Origin: an uncultured Bacteroidota bacterium
Lineage (GTDB): Bacteria > Bacteroidota > Bacteroidia > Bacteroidales > SZUA-534
Assembly (NCBI GenBank): GCA_946186925.1
Contig: CAMHPA010000004.1
Coordinates: forward strand, 1 to 64,000
Direction of reading: 5' to 3'
DNA: 64,000 nt
In this document: in pieces, positions 9,644 through 19,153 of the stretch
Position numbering within the stretch: position 1 is the stretch's first letter
Layout of the letters: the number at the start of each line of letters is the position of its first letter
Notes under the pieces: model-generated
What the model saw: the letters and a program-made list of their open reading frames with translations, nothing else
The model's database searches: none
Told to the model about the DNA's origin: nothing
Translations under genes and position numbers: made by a program

Positions 9644-9883
9644 TCAGAATTTTGGATAGGTGTTTTCTGTGCGTTTGGCACGAATCTGTTCCATTATTTC
9701 ATCCGTGGAACGGGGGTCACTGCTCCAACCGCCGAAAAATCGGTCAATTTCTGACGCCACCCGCAGGCGGCGGTCAGTTTCGGTCTCGTTGACGCTCTCG
9801 CTCAAACGGCGCGATAATGCGAGCCGCTCGCTTGCCGACAGACGCTGTGCCTGACTCCAAATGCTGTCAACTGTTATTCCCAT
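9644..9883 (-). CDS. Antitoxin-like protein (VapB-type partner)
   Basis: 79 aa, C-terminal STDEIMEQIRAKRTENTYPKF resembles addiction-module antitoxins; immediately upstream of the PIN ORF. Confidence 0.6.
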   Translation of the reverse strand: MGITVDSIWSQAQRLSASERLALSRRLSESVNETETDRRLRVASEIDRFFGGWSSDPRSTDEIMEQIRAKRTENTYPKF

Positions 9884-9965
9884 AGTAGTAACTCGTTAAG
9901 TTTAAATTCAGTCTGCAAGATAGCAATTTTTTCAATTATAACGCTTTAAGCGAAACAGCACCAGA

Positions 9966-11144
9966 TTACTTCGCCATCTTCTTCCTTCTGAAAACCGTCA
10001 GCAGCCCCAGCGCAACCGCGCCCACAGCCACACTGCACAGGGCCGCAAACACAATGCTTCCGACAATGTACGGCAGCAGCGAGTGCTTGACGCTTTCGAG
10101 CGTGATGTTGCTCAAAGTCAACTCTATAGGCACTTGCAGAACCTTGCAGCCAGTGTAGTAACTGCCGTAAATCAGGAACGGCAGCATCGGTGGAAGGCTG
10201 ATATTTGATGCCACAAGTGTTAGTATCTTGTTGAGTTTCAGTAGATGGGCAATGGCAAAGGCGATAATCATCTGGTAGCCCCAAACAGGAACAATGCCCA
10301 TAAAAATGCCCAGCATTATGGCTGCTGTCAGCCGTGCGTTCGAGTCGGGCGAGTGGGTTATGTTGTTGTCAATGAAGCGTTTGATGTTCTCGCGCGTGAA
10401 TTTGCGGCAGAAGTTGCGCGGATAAATCCACAGCAAGGCAATCAGCACCAGAATGGTGTTCAAGATGCTGATGCGTGTGAAGTCGCGGCCAGGGCGGAAG
10501 TGCGAAACGCGCTCACCTTCAGGCGGATAATAGACGTGGACAGGAATATTCCTGACCGCAACGCCGCCCCACGACGCAAACACCAGTGCTTCCAATTCAA
10601 ACTCGTATTTGGCTGTGTAGTACCATTTTTGCACATTCATTTGCGTCAGCGGGTAGAGCCTGTAGCCCGATTGCGTGTCGGGCAAGTTGACGCCCGTTTC
10701 CAAACGGAACCAGAAATTCGAGAATTTGTTGGCGAAGGTGTTTTTGCCAGGCATATTGTCGGCCTGAATGTTGCGCGAGCCAACCAAAAGATTGTCAGGT
10801 GTTTGTTCAATCTCACCGACAAACGTCGGAATGTCCGATGCAAAGTGCTGCCCGTCGCTGTCGATGGTGATGGCGTAGCGGAAACCGTCGGCTTTGGCCT
10901 TGCACAAACCGTTTTTCAAGGCCGTTCCCTTGCCGCGGTTGCGCTCGTGAGTCAGAATCTCGATACCGTCTATCTTACTCAGAATCTGCGCTGTATCATC
11001 AGTCGAGCCATCATTGACAACAATAATGTGGTTGGCGTACTGCTTCACATCGGCCACAACCTGCCCAATGGTCTTGCAGTTGTTGTAGGTGGGGATGACA
11101 ACCACAATGCCCAATTGTTCAAGTTTCTCGCGCCAGTCGCTCAT
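9966..11144 (-). CDS. Glycosyltransferase family 2 with C-terminal DUF2062 membrane domain
   Basis: VVVIPTYNNCKTIGQVV...VVNDGSTDDT...TIDSDGQH GT2 motifs; C-terminal MLGIFMGIVPVWGYQMIIAFAIAHLLKLNKILTLVASNISLPPMLPFL typical of DUF2062. ATG at 11144. Confidence 0.9.
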   Translation of the reverse strand: MSDWREKLEQLGIVVVIPTYNNCKTIGQVVADVKQYANHIIVVNDGSTDDTAQILSKIDGIEILTHERNRGKGTALKNGLCKAKADGFRYAITIDSDGQHFASDIPTFVGEIEQTPDNLLVGSRNIQADNMPGKNTFANKFSNFWFRLETGVNLPDTQSGYRLYPLTQMNVQKWYYTAKYEFELEALVFASWGGVAVRNIPVHVYYPPEGERVSHFRPGRDFTRISILNTILVLIALLWIYPRNFCRKFTRENIKRFIDNNITHSPDSNARLTAAIMLGIFMGIVPVWGYQMIIAFAIAHLLKLNKILTLVASNISLPPMLPFLIYGSYYTGCKVLQVPIELTLSNITLESVKHSLLPYIVGSIVFAALCSVAVGAVALGLLTVFRRKKMAK

Positions 11145-11165
11145 GTCGTTTTTGTTATCAATCGA

Positions 11166-11173
11166 CAAAAGTA
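11166..11173 (-). promoter_or_regulatory. Candidate -7 box TACTTTTG for the GT2-DUF2062 gene
   Basis: TAnnTTTG on the minus strand 22 nt upstream of the ATG at 11144. Confidence 0.4.
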
Positions 11174-11247
11174 ACCTTTTAGAGCGTGATGCATAATTTT
11201 TTTTGTCATGATGATTACCCCCAAATTAACTCACTATATTTGGAACG

Positions 11248-12195
11248 TTGATTTTATCAGAGACACACATATTCTCGACATTGAAAGTGAACAGAGAACA
11301 ACAAATATATCGCGTTACGCTGGTTGGCTTTTTTATCAACGTACTGCTGTCGGCAGGGAAACTGGCAGCAGGCATTGTGGGCCGGAGTGGCGCAATGATA
11401 GCTGATGGTGTTCACTCCATATCCGATTTTGCCACTGACCTTGTAGTGATGATTTTCGTCAAGGTCTCGGCAAAACCCAAAGATGAGGACCATGATTATG
11501 GTCATGGTAAATTTGAGACGCTGGCAACCATCATTATCGGACTGGCGTTGTTTGCTGTCGGAGCTGGCATTTTTTGGAAAAGCATAAATCTGGTGGTAGC
11601 CGTCGTAGGTGGGCAAACAATTGAATCGCCCGAGGCTATCGCATTTATTGCGGCAGCCATTTCCATAGTAGCTAAAGAGGCGATGTACCGATATACCAGA
11701 TATGTGGGAGAGAAGGTTAGCTCATCGGTGGTTGTGGCCAACGCCTGGCATCACCGGTCCGACGCATTGTCGTCTATAGGCACTTTGCTTGGCACAGGCG
11801 GGGCATATTTTCTTGGGCAGAGATGGAGCGTTCTCGATCCGTTGGCCGCTATCATCGTCAGTATACTAATTTTCAAGGTTTCATACGATTTGGTGAAGCC
11901 GGGTATCGGAGAAATGCTAGAGCGGTCGCTGCCGCGTGAACAGGAGGATGAAATTGAATCAATTGTTCTCAGTAACAAGAACTTCAGCGATGTACATAAC
12001 CTCAAGACACGTCGCATAGGCTCAGGTATTGCCATTGAGCTGCACGTCCGCGTCCCGGGTAACATGACGGTAAAGGAATCTCATGATGCCACCGTTGAGG
12101 TTGAACACCGCTTACGCGAATGTTATGGTCAGCATACGCAGGTGATTTTGCACGTTGAGCCGGAAAAGGAACCGAAATCATTGGTTAGAATGTAG
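11248..12195 (+). CDS. Cation diffusion facilitator family transporter
   Basis: SGAMIADGVHSISDFATDLVV and HDYGHGKFETLA motifs plus CDF C-terminal domain. Start codon uncertain (non-ATG). Confidence 0.9.
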   Translation: MILSETHIFSTLKVNREQQIYRVTLVGFFINVLLSAGKLAAGIVGRSGAMIADGVHSISDFATDLVVMIFVKVSAKPKDEDHDYGHGKFETLATIIIGLALFAVGAGIFWKSINLVVAVVGGQTIESPEAIAFIAAAISIVAKEAMYRYTRYVGEKVSSSVVVANAWHHRSDALSSIGTLLGTGGAYFLGQRWSVLDPLAAIIVSILIFKVSYDLVKPGIGEMLERSLPREQEDEIESIVLSNKNFSDVHNLKTRRIGSGIAIELHVRVPGNMTVKESHDATVEVEHRLRECYGQHTQVILHVEPEKEPKSLVRM

Positions 12196-12271
12196 GATTA
12201 TTACCGATTAGGACGTTATACTATGGACTAAGTTTGTTGTCTGTTGTCAAACAAAAATATACCATATTTAT

Positions 12272-14407
12272 ATGCTAAAATATCTAAAAGCCATAGCTGA
12301 GGCGCTCGGCATCAAACTTGGGCAGGTTGAGGCCGTTACCGGTCTGCTCGACGGCGGCGCCACCGTGCCGTTCATCAGCCGTTACCGCAAAGAGGCCACA
12401 GGTGGTCTTGACGATGTGGCCATCTTCAACATCGAGAGTCAGTATCACAAGTTTGCCGAACTCGAGAAACGCAAGCAGACCATTGTCGAGACCATTGCCG
12501 AGCAGGGCAAACTCACTGATGAGTTGAAGCGCAAAATCGATGACACGCTCGACAGCACCATGCTCGAAGACCTTTATCTGCCCTACAAGCCGAAGAAACG
12601 CACCCGCGCCACAGTGGCACGTGAGCAGGGATTGGAACCGTTGGCGGGATGGCTCATGAAGCAGAATCCGGGCAGTGCCGAACTGATGGCCGAACGGTTC
12701 TTGAAGGGCGACATCGATGAGCCGGAAAAGGCTTTGGCCGGTGCGCGCGACATCATTGCCGAATGGGTGAGCGAGAATGCCGTGGCTCGTCAGCGCGTGC
12801 GCAACTGCTTCAGCCACAATGCTGTGATAACATCGAAGGTGGTGAAGGGCAAGGAACCCGACGCCATCAAATACGGCGACTACTACGACTTTTCGGAACC
12901 GCTGCGCCGCTGCCCGTCGCATCGGATGCTGGCCATGCGCCGCGGCGAGAACGAAGGCTTCCTGCGCATCAGCATCGAGCCGCAGGGCACCGACGTGACC
13001 GACCTGCTGCACCGTCAGTTTCTGAAGGCCGACAACGAAGCCGCCCGTCAGGTTGAGATGGCCATCGACGACAGTTACAAGCGGCTCATCCAACCGTCTA
13101 TCGAAAACGAATTCAAAAAGATAGCCAAGGACAAGGCCGACAAGGAAGCCATCAGCGTTTTCTCGACCAATCTGCGGCAACTGCTTCTGGCGGCGCCGCT
13201 CGGGCGTAAGAGCATTCTGGCTCTCGACCCTGGGTTCCGCACTGGCTGCAAGGTGGTCTGCCTTGACGAGACGGGCAACCTGCTGCACCATCAGGCCATC
13301 TTCCCGCATCCGCCGCAGAACGAGTGGCGCGAGTCGCAGGAAACCATTGCCGCGCTGGTGAAAAAATACGGCTGCAAGGCCATCGCCATTGGCAACGGCA
13401 CGGCAAGCCGCGAGACGGAAGCGTTTGTGAAATCGATAAAATTCGACACCGATGTGCAGATTTTCGTTGTGAGCGAGAATGGCGCGTCAGTTTACAGCGC
13501 GTCGCAGGTGGCACGCGACGAGTTTCCCGACCAAGATGTGACGGTGCGCGGTGCGGTGTCAATCGGTCGCCGACTGATGGACCCGCTGGCCGAACTGGTC
13601 AAAATCGACCCGAAATCGATAGGTGTGGGGCAGTATCAGCACGATGTTGACCAAACGGCGCTCAAAGAGAGTCTTGATTTTGTGGTTGAGAGTTGCGTGA
13701 ACTCGGTGGGCGTGAACCTGAACACGGCTAGCATGCATCTGCTTGGCTATGTGAGCGGTCTGGGGCCGAAACTGGCGCAGAGCATTGTCGATTACCGCAC
13801 AGAGAACGGTGCGTTCACATCGCGGCAGCAACTGAAAAAAGTGCCGCGCCTTGGCGACAAGGCTTTTGAGCAGTGCGCCGCCTTCCTGCGCATACCCGAA
13901 TCGCGTAACCCGCTCGATAACAGCGCCGTACACCCCGAAAGTTACCCCATTGTTGACCGCATGGCCGCCGATCTTGGCTGCTCAGTAGCCGACCTTATTG
14001 CCGACGCACAACTGCGCAACCGCATCGACCTTAAACGCTACGTGACGCCAACCGTGGGCCTACCCACTCTGCTGGATATAAAAGCCGAGCTTGAAAAACC
14101 TGGCCGCGACCCGCGTACCGAAATACAGGAATTTGAGTTTGCCGAAGGTGTCAACACCATTGCCGACCTGAAAGAGGGCATGGTGCTGCCCGGCATTGTG
14201 ACCAACATTACTAACTTCGGCGCCTTTGTCGATATTGGCGTGCATCAGGACGGACTGGTACACATTTCACAGTTGGCCAACAAATACGTAAGCAACCCTA
14301 ACGATGTGGTATCACTTCATCAGCACGTGATGGTGAAGGTTGAGAGCGTGGACAACCGCCGCAACCGCATCAGCCTGACAATGAAAGGGGTGAAGCAGGA
14401 CAAATAA
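12272..14407 (+). CDS. tex: Tex-family RNA-binding transcription accessory protein
   Basis: 711 aa; YqgF-like region ILALDPGFRTGCKVVCLDETG; helix-hairpin-helix; C-terminal S1 domain. Confidence 0.95.
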   Translation: MLKYLKAIAEALGIKLGQVEAVTGLLDGGATVPFISRYRKEATGGLDDVAIFNIESQYHKFAELEKRKQTIVETIAEQGKLTDELKRKIDDTLDSTMLEDLYLPYKPKKRTRATVAREQGLEPLAGWLMKQNPGSAELMAERFLKGDIDEPEKALAGARDIIAEWVSENAVARQRVRNCFSHNAVITSKVVKGKEPDAIKYGDYYDFSEPLRRCPSHRMLAMRRGENEGFLRISIEPQGTDVTDLLHRQFLKADNEAARQVEMAIDDSYKRLIQPSIENEFKKIAKDKADKEAISVFSTNLRQLLLAAPLGRKSILALDPGFRTGCKVVCLDETGNLLHHQAIFPHPPQNEWRESQETIAALVKKYGCKAIAIGNGTASRETEAFVKSIKFDTDVQIFVVSENGASVYSASQVARDEFPDQDVTVRGAVSIGRRLMDPLAELVKIDPKSIGVGQYQHDVDQTALKESLDFVVESCVNSVGVNLNTASMHLLGYVSGLGPKLAQSIVDYRTENGAFTSRQQLKKVPRLGDKAFEQCAAFLRIPESRNPLDNSAVHPESYPIVDRMAADLGCSVADLIADAQLRNRIDLKRYVTPTVGLPTLLDIKAELEKPGRDPRTEIQEFEFAEGVNTIADLKEGMVLPGIVTNITNFGAFVDIGVHQDGLVHISQLANKYVSNPNDVVSLHQHVMVKVESVDNRRNRISLTMKGVKQDK

Positions 14408-14425
14408 GTTGCCTATAAGTGCCTC

Positions 14426-16465
14426 CTACGCATTCTCATCTTCCACCAATGGAATTATGATTGTCACCTGCGTGCCGAGGGCTTTGCCACCTTCGTCCTC
14501 AAGGTCGGTTATGACGCACGACATTCGGGCGTTGGACTCACTGTTCAGGTCGCGCAGACGGTCGCGGGTGAGCTGCATGCCAACTGATTTGTGCTTGCGC
14601 TCACGGCCCTTCTCTATCTCGGCTGCCGCCTTGCGGCCCACTCCGTTGTCGGTGATCCGGCAGATGAGACTGTCGCTGTCGTTCTCGGCAATGCTGATGC
14701 TTATAAGTCCCTCGCCGTCGGTTTTGTGCATCAGACCGTGAATGATGGCGTTCTCGATGAACGGTTGTATCAGCATCGGCGGCACGCTCACAAGGTCCTC
14801 CTCAACGTTGTCGTCGATGTCGATGCAGTAGTTGAACCTGTTGCCGAAGCGCGCCCGCTCCAAATCAAGATACAGGCTCAGCGATTCCATCTCGTCGCTC
14901 AGCTTAACTGACTGCACCATCGAGTTGTTCAGTATCATGCGCATCAGCTTGGCGAATTTCGACAGGAACCGCACGGCATCCTGCATGTTGTTTCCCATTA
15001 TGAAGCTCTGAACCGAGTTGAGCGCGTTGAAAATGAAGTGCGGGTTCATCTGTGTGCGAAGCAGCGACCTTTCCACCTCGAGCGCCTTGTTGCGTAGCTT
15101 GTTCTCCTCGTTCTCCTTGGCCGCCCTGTAGTAGAAGAATAATATCACACCCACAAGGATGAACACAAGAGCTATGCTCAGCAAAACCCGCGTCCGTGTT
15201 CGCGCGCGTGTCATCTCCTGCTGGTGCTCGGCCTCGATGCGCAGCGTCTCGTAGTGGTGGCTTATGGAGTCGAGCATCCGCGTGCGTTCCACCTCGGCGT
15301 TTTTAATGACGTTGAGCGCGCTGTCGTTGACATTGGCCATCGCGTACTCCATGTATTTCTCATGATACTTCAAGGCATAACGGTAGTCACCGAGTTTTGA
15401 ATAGACATCGTACAGATACCTATTGTAACTTCTTAACAAGAATACAGGGGCATCATTTGTTATGTATTTTCCCAGCCTCAGCAGTTCGGAAAGAGCATCA
15501 TTATATCTTTTGTAAAAGTAAAGATAATCTACGAAATTATATTGTGACGTAAGATAATTATGGTCCGAGCCTGTTGTCAGATAATAGTTGCCAATCTTTT
15601 TGATATAAATAAGGCAACTGTCGGCATATTCCTTTTTGCCGGTATACTGTGCAGCCCTGACATAGGCACTGGCAAGACTCATATATACCTGATATTTATT
15701 ACTAACATAAATGTAATTTACCACTTTTGTTGACTCATATATACGCACAGCTTTGCTTAAGTACTTTATTGCATCGGCAATCGAAGAGTCTGATTTTTCG
15801 GCATATATGCCACCTATTTTTCCATAGCACCGTGCCGTCTTTAATGTGTCGTTAGAAGCAATGGCGTAGCTCAACGCCTTCCGCTGCATCTCTTCGGCGT
15901 TGGCATATAACGACATCACCGTATATATTCGTCCTAAATCATTGTATATTGTTATTATGCGGACAGTGTCTTGTGCCTCAGTGAAATATTTCAGCGCCTT
16001 GTTGTAAAAGTAAAAAACGCTGTCTTTGATGTTCAAATCCTCATAGCATCGGGCGATATTCAAGAATGTTGTTGCTTCATAACTTTTATATGAAATCTTA
16101 TTATAGATATCTGCCGCTTTGAAACGGTATGGCAGCGCCTTGCGCGACTCATCTTTCATATAATACACATAAGCAATGTTATCATAGTTTGTGGCTATAA
16201 TAAGCGAATCTGTCGGCAGACAATATTCAAGTGATAGCAAGGCGTATTTCAGGCAAGTATCGTTGTTGGTGGTAATAAATGCAATATGGTTGTAATCCCA
16301 TTTTTTTAAACTGTCCGATGGATTGAGTTTTATGTCATTCAGCAAACTGTCGATCTCTGGTTGGTTGGGGTCGACAAACACATCGCCTTCAATATCCTGC
16401 GGGCATGCCATCTGCGGCAGCAACTGCAGCACGGCGACTATTAGCGGTATGAGGAGTTTTTTCAT
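14426..16465 (-). CDS. TPR-containing LytS-type sensor histidine kinase
   Basis: TPR-like N-terminus, TM segment, LRTQMNPHFIFNALNSVQSFI His_kinase motif, HATPase PPMLIQPFIENAIIHGL. Confidence 0.9.
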   Translation of the reverse strand: MKKLLIPLIVAVLQLLPQMACPQDIEGDVFVDPNQPEIDSLLNDIKLNPSDSLKKWDYNHIAFITTNNDTCLKYALLSLEYCLPTDSLIIATNYDNIAYVYYMKDESRKALPYRFKAADIYNKISYKSYEATTFLNIARCYEDLNIKDSVFYFYNKALKYFTEAQDTVRIITIYNDLGRIYTVMSLYANAEEMQRKALSYAIASNDTLKTARCYGKIGGIYAEKSDSSIADAIKYLSKAVRIYESTKVVNYIYVSNKYQVYMSLASAYVRAAQYTGKKEYADSCLIYIKKIGNYYLTTGSDHNYLTSQYNFVDYLYFYKRYNDALSELLRLGKYITNDAPVFLLRSYNRYLYDVYSKLGDYRYALKYHEKYMEYAMANVNDSALNVIKNAEVERTRMLDSISHHYETLRIEAEHQQEMTRARTRTRVLLSIALVFILVGVILFFYYRAAKENEENKLRNKALEVERSLLRTQMNPHFIFNALNSVQSFIMGNNMQDAVRFLSKFAKLMRMILNNSMVQSVKLSDEMESLSLYLDLERARFGNRFNYCIDIDDNVEEDLVSVPPMLIQPFIENAIIHGLMHKTDGEGLISISIAENDSDSLICRITDNGVGRKAAAEIEKGRERKHKSVGMQLTRDRLRDLNSESNARMSCVITDLEDEGGKALGTQVTIIIPLVEDENA

Positions 16466-16542
16466 TGTGTGAAAATATGCTAAAAAAACAAAGGTAATTA
16501 TTTTGCACCTAACCCCTATATCCTTTCCCGCTAAACTCTTAC

Positions 16543-17052
16543 CTATCCCCCTTCTTTCAACTCTTCGAGCGTCATTCGCAGTCTTATCCAGGGATGCTTA
16601 ATCAGCACTTGCTTAACGCTGCCGTCGGCGTTGTAAATTATTGTGTAGACCGATTTGCCGAATCCTGTTCCGCTTTTCCGCAGTTCCAGGCCGGGCGTTT
16701 GTTTTTTCAGCTTGGCGCGATTACGGTCCACCAAAATCACTCGCAGGTCGCGTTCTAGCAAAGCCAGCACCTTAGGGCGGCGCATCGGCTCAACGCAACT
16801 GTTCACTTTCAGCGAGTCGGGAGCAAGGGTGAAGTCGAAGATGGTGGGGCCGAAGTACGATGTGGCCAGCACGCGCGGACCGGCGGCTATGGGGCGGGCA
16901 ATCATCATTCCGCTCAGATGGTTGCCGCGGGTGTCGATTTGCAGATTGTGCCGTGCTGTCTTTCCGGGCACGATTATCGGCTGCGAAAAAACCGCATTCG
17001 CCGCAAGGCAGAAAATGCTGACCATCAATATTTTCGGCAATCGGCGAGCCAT
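16543..17052 (-). CDS. Exported protein of unknown function, coupled to LolA-like gene
   Basis: Signal peptide ILMVSIFCLAANAVFSQ; abuts the LolA-like gene at 17052. Confidence 0.7.
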   Translation of the reverse strand: MARRLPKILMVSIFCLAANAVFSQPIIVPGKTARHNLQIDTRGNHLSGMMIARPIAAGPRVLATSYFGPTIFDFTLAPDSLKVNSCVEPMRRPKVLALLERDLRVILVDRNRAKLKKQTPGLELRKSGTGFGKSVYTIIYNADGSVKQVLIKHPWIRLRMTLEELKEGG

Positions 17053-17681
17053 CAGTCGATTTTGAACCGGCTCTCGTCGGTAATTTGGTTGAAGCGCTTG
17101 TTGGTGAAGCGGTAGTCGGTGTAGTCGGCTTCGTTTTCGTACATCCGCAGTTGGTCAACCGACATATCGGCCTTGCTCAGCCTGATTTCGATGGCTGAAA
17201 CATACTCTTTCACCGTCTTGCTTCGCGGTGTGATGCTGACAATATATTGGCGGTCATCTTCCTGATACGTAAGTTCGTAATTGTTGTTCATACGGCTCAG
17301 GTCGCCAACCATACAGGCGGTTATCATATCCTGCATCTCGTTCATCATCTTGTTGGTATTGAGCTGCATAACGCTCTTTTTGCCGTCGGCCACAATCTTC
17401 AGCCGGCCACCGTTAATCACAATCAGGTAGCTCAACGGCTTCGAGTAATCCAAACTTATCTTGTTGTCTTTCAGATAGTAGAATCGACCTTTCGAAGTCA
17501 CATCTTCGTCGAACATATCAAGGTGCTTCACCTGCGTGAAGTCGCTCTCAATTGATTTCAGTTTCTCGGCGGTGGTTTTCAGTTGGTTCTCAAACTTTGC
17601 CATATCGGCTACGGGGCGTGTCTGCGCCAGCGCCGTGTGGGCTGCGGCAACCAATGCCAGAATTGCAAACAGATGTTTCAT
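17052..17681 (-). CDS. LolA-like outer-membrane lipoprotein carrier protein
   Basis: Signal peptide; LKSIESDFTQVKHLDMFDEDVTSKGRFYYLKDNKISLDYSKPL typical of LolA-like folds in Bacteroidota. Confidence 0.85.
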   Translation of the reverse strand: MKHLFAILALVAAAHTALAQTRPVADMAKFENQLKTTAEKLKSIESDFTQVKHLDMFDEDVTSKGRFYYLKDNKISLDYSKPLSYLIVINGGRLKIVADGKKSVMQLNTNKMMNEMQDMITACMVGDLSRMNNNYELTYQEDDRQYIVSITPRSKTVKEYVSAIEIRLSKADMSVDQLRMYENEADYTDYRFTNKRFNQITDESRFKID

Positions 17682-17796
17682 TTCCTGATTTTTTAGGGCC
17701 GCAAGTTACGTATTTTTTTGCCGTCGGCGTCCACCGGTGCCAAAACCATCCGCCAATCAAAAGAATATCCCTATTTTTGCCGCAAAACCGACAGCA

Positions 17797-18450
17797 ATGA
17801 TAAAATCAGTCATTTTCGATATGGACGGCCTGATTGTTGACTCAGAGCCGTTTTGGCGAATGGCCGAGCGCACCGTTTTTGGCAGCAAGGGCATCGAGCT
17901 CACCGAAGAGCAGTGCCGCTCAACAACGGGTATGCGGCTCGACAATGTGGTGGCCCATTGGGACGCCATTTATCCCGGTCACATAACCGACAAGCGTCAG
18001 ACTGCCAGCGAGATTCTTGCCGAAGTGACGCGCTTGGTCACCACCTACGCCGAACCAATGCCGGGCGTCCACCAGGCCGCACAGCTGTTTGCAAAGCGTG
18101 GCTGCACAATGGCTTTGGCTTCGGCTTCGGCAATGTCGCTCATCAATGCTGTGCTCGACAAGCTCTGTGTGCGCCAGTATTTCAATGTCATTCAGTCGGC
18201 CGAGAATGTAAAGTATGGCAAGCCGCACCCCGAGATTTTCCTGACCACGGCCGCCAGCCTTGGTGCCAAACCCGAAGAGTGCTTGGTGCTCGAAGATTCG
18301 ATTTTTGGCGTGATTGCCGGTAAAGCTGCCAGTATGAAGGTGATTGCCGTGCCCGACAAGGAACTAGCAGGCCGCCGTGAGTACGGTGTCGCCGATGCCG
18401 TTCTTCATTCACTCACCGAGATTGACGAAGAGCTGTTTAACCGGTTGTAG
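17797..18450 (+). CDS. HAD-superfamily sugar-phosphatase (hexitol/2-deoxyglucose-6-phosphatase-like)
   Basis: MIKSVIFDMDGLIVDSEPFW; KPHPEIFL; VLEDSIFGVIAGKAA. Confidence 0.88.
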   Translation: MIKSVIFDMDGLIVDSEPFWRMAERTVFGSKGIELTEEQCRSTTGMRLDNVVAHWDAIYPGHITDKRQTASEILAEVTRLVTTYAEPMPGVHQAAQLFAKRGCTMALASASAMSLINAVLDKLCVRQYFNVIQSAENVKYGKPHPEIFLTTAASLGAKPEECLVLEDSIFGVIAGKAASMKVIAVPDKELAGRREYGVADAVLHSLTEIDEELFNRL

Positions 18451-18484
18451 CTTTTTCAAACTCAACAAAACTGTTGATTCTGAT

Positions 18485-18527
18485 TTTGGTGCCAAAAACG
18501 TGGAAAAATCACATTATTGGCACCAAA
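18485..18527. repeat. Inverted repeat tttggtgcc-N25-ggcaccaaa
   Basis: 9-bp perfect arms at 18485-18493 and 18519-18527, downstream of the HAD gene. Confidence 0.6.
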
Positions 18528-18587
18528 CGGCAGATTAGGGCACAAAAACGCCCAGAACTCGCATCTGGGGCTAACTATATTCAATGA

Positions 18588-19043
18588 TTACTCCGAATCA
18601 AGCGAAGATATTGCCATCGCTGTGGTTATTAACAATACGGTAAAAATTGTAAAACCCAGACCTAAAGTCTTTCCAGGATCATAAACTTTTTTTACTTTAA
18701 CATCATCTGATTTAACTTTATAGCACACTTTGTTCTCATCGACATAAATGCTTGTTTGATTTTTTGATTCCAAAAGATTAACAGAACCATTTACATCATA
18801 TCCTTGCTGCTTCTTTAACTCATAAACCATAATCTCACCACCTTTTCCGTCAGGCACAATTCTGTCAGGTGGTCCAACTAACTCAACAATTTCTGTATAC
18901 GTTTTACCATTAAACTTCGCATTATATTCATCCTGCAAAGAAACATATTGTGTTGTGTGACACGACATTAACAGTATTGAGCACGAAAGTATCAAACAGA
19001 TACTTTTGAACGTTTTGGTGTTGGTTGACAAAAACATATCCAA
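18588..19043 (-). CDS. Putative lipoprotein of unknown function
   Basis: Lipobox-like LILSCSILLMSCHTT; 151 aa. Confidence 0.6.
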   Translation of the reverse strand: MDMFLSTNTKTFKSICLILSCSILLMSCHTTQYVSLQDEYNAKFNGKTYTEIVELVGPPDRIVPDGKGGEIMVYELKKQQGYDVNGSVNLLESKNQTSIYVDENKVCYKVKSDDVKVKKVYDPGKTLGLGFTIFTVLLITTAMAISSLDSE

Positions 19044-19090
19044 TAAGTTTTAAAAGCATCAAAAGTAGCTTATTAACTATTCATTCGCAA

Positions 19091-19128
19091 ACAAAAAACG
19101 CCCCAAGCCCGAAGGCAAGGAGCGTTCC
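19091..19128 (-). terminator. Rho-independent terminator downstream of ilvE
   Basis: Minus strand gaacgctccttgccTTCGggcttggggcgttttttg: GC stem with TTCG loop and T-run. Confidence 0.75.
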
Positions 19129-19153
19129 CATTTATAATCATTTAAAATCTAAT

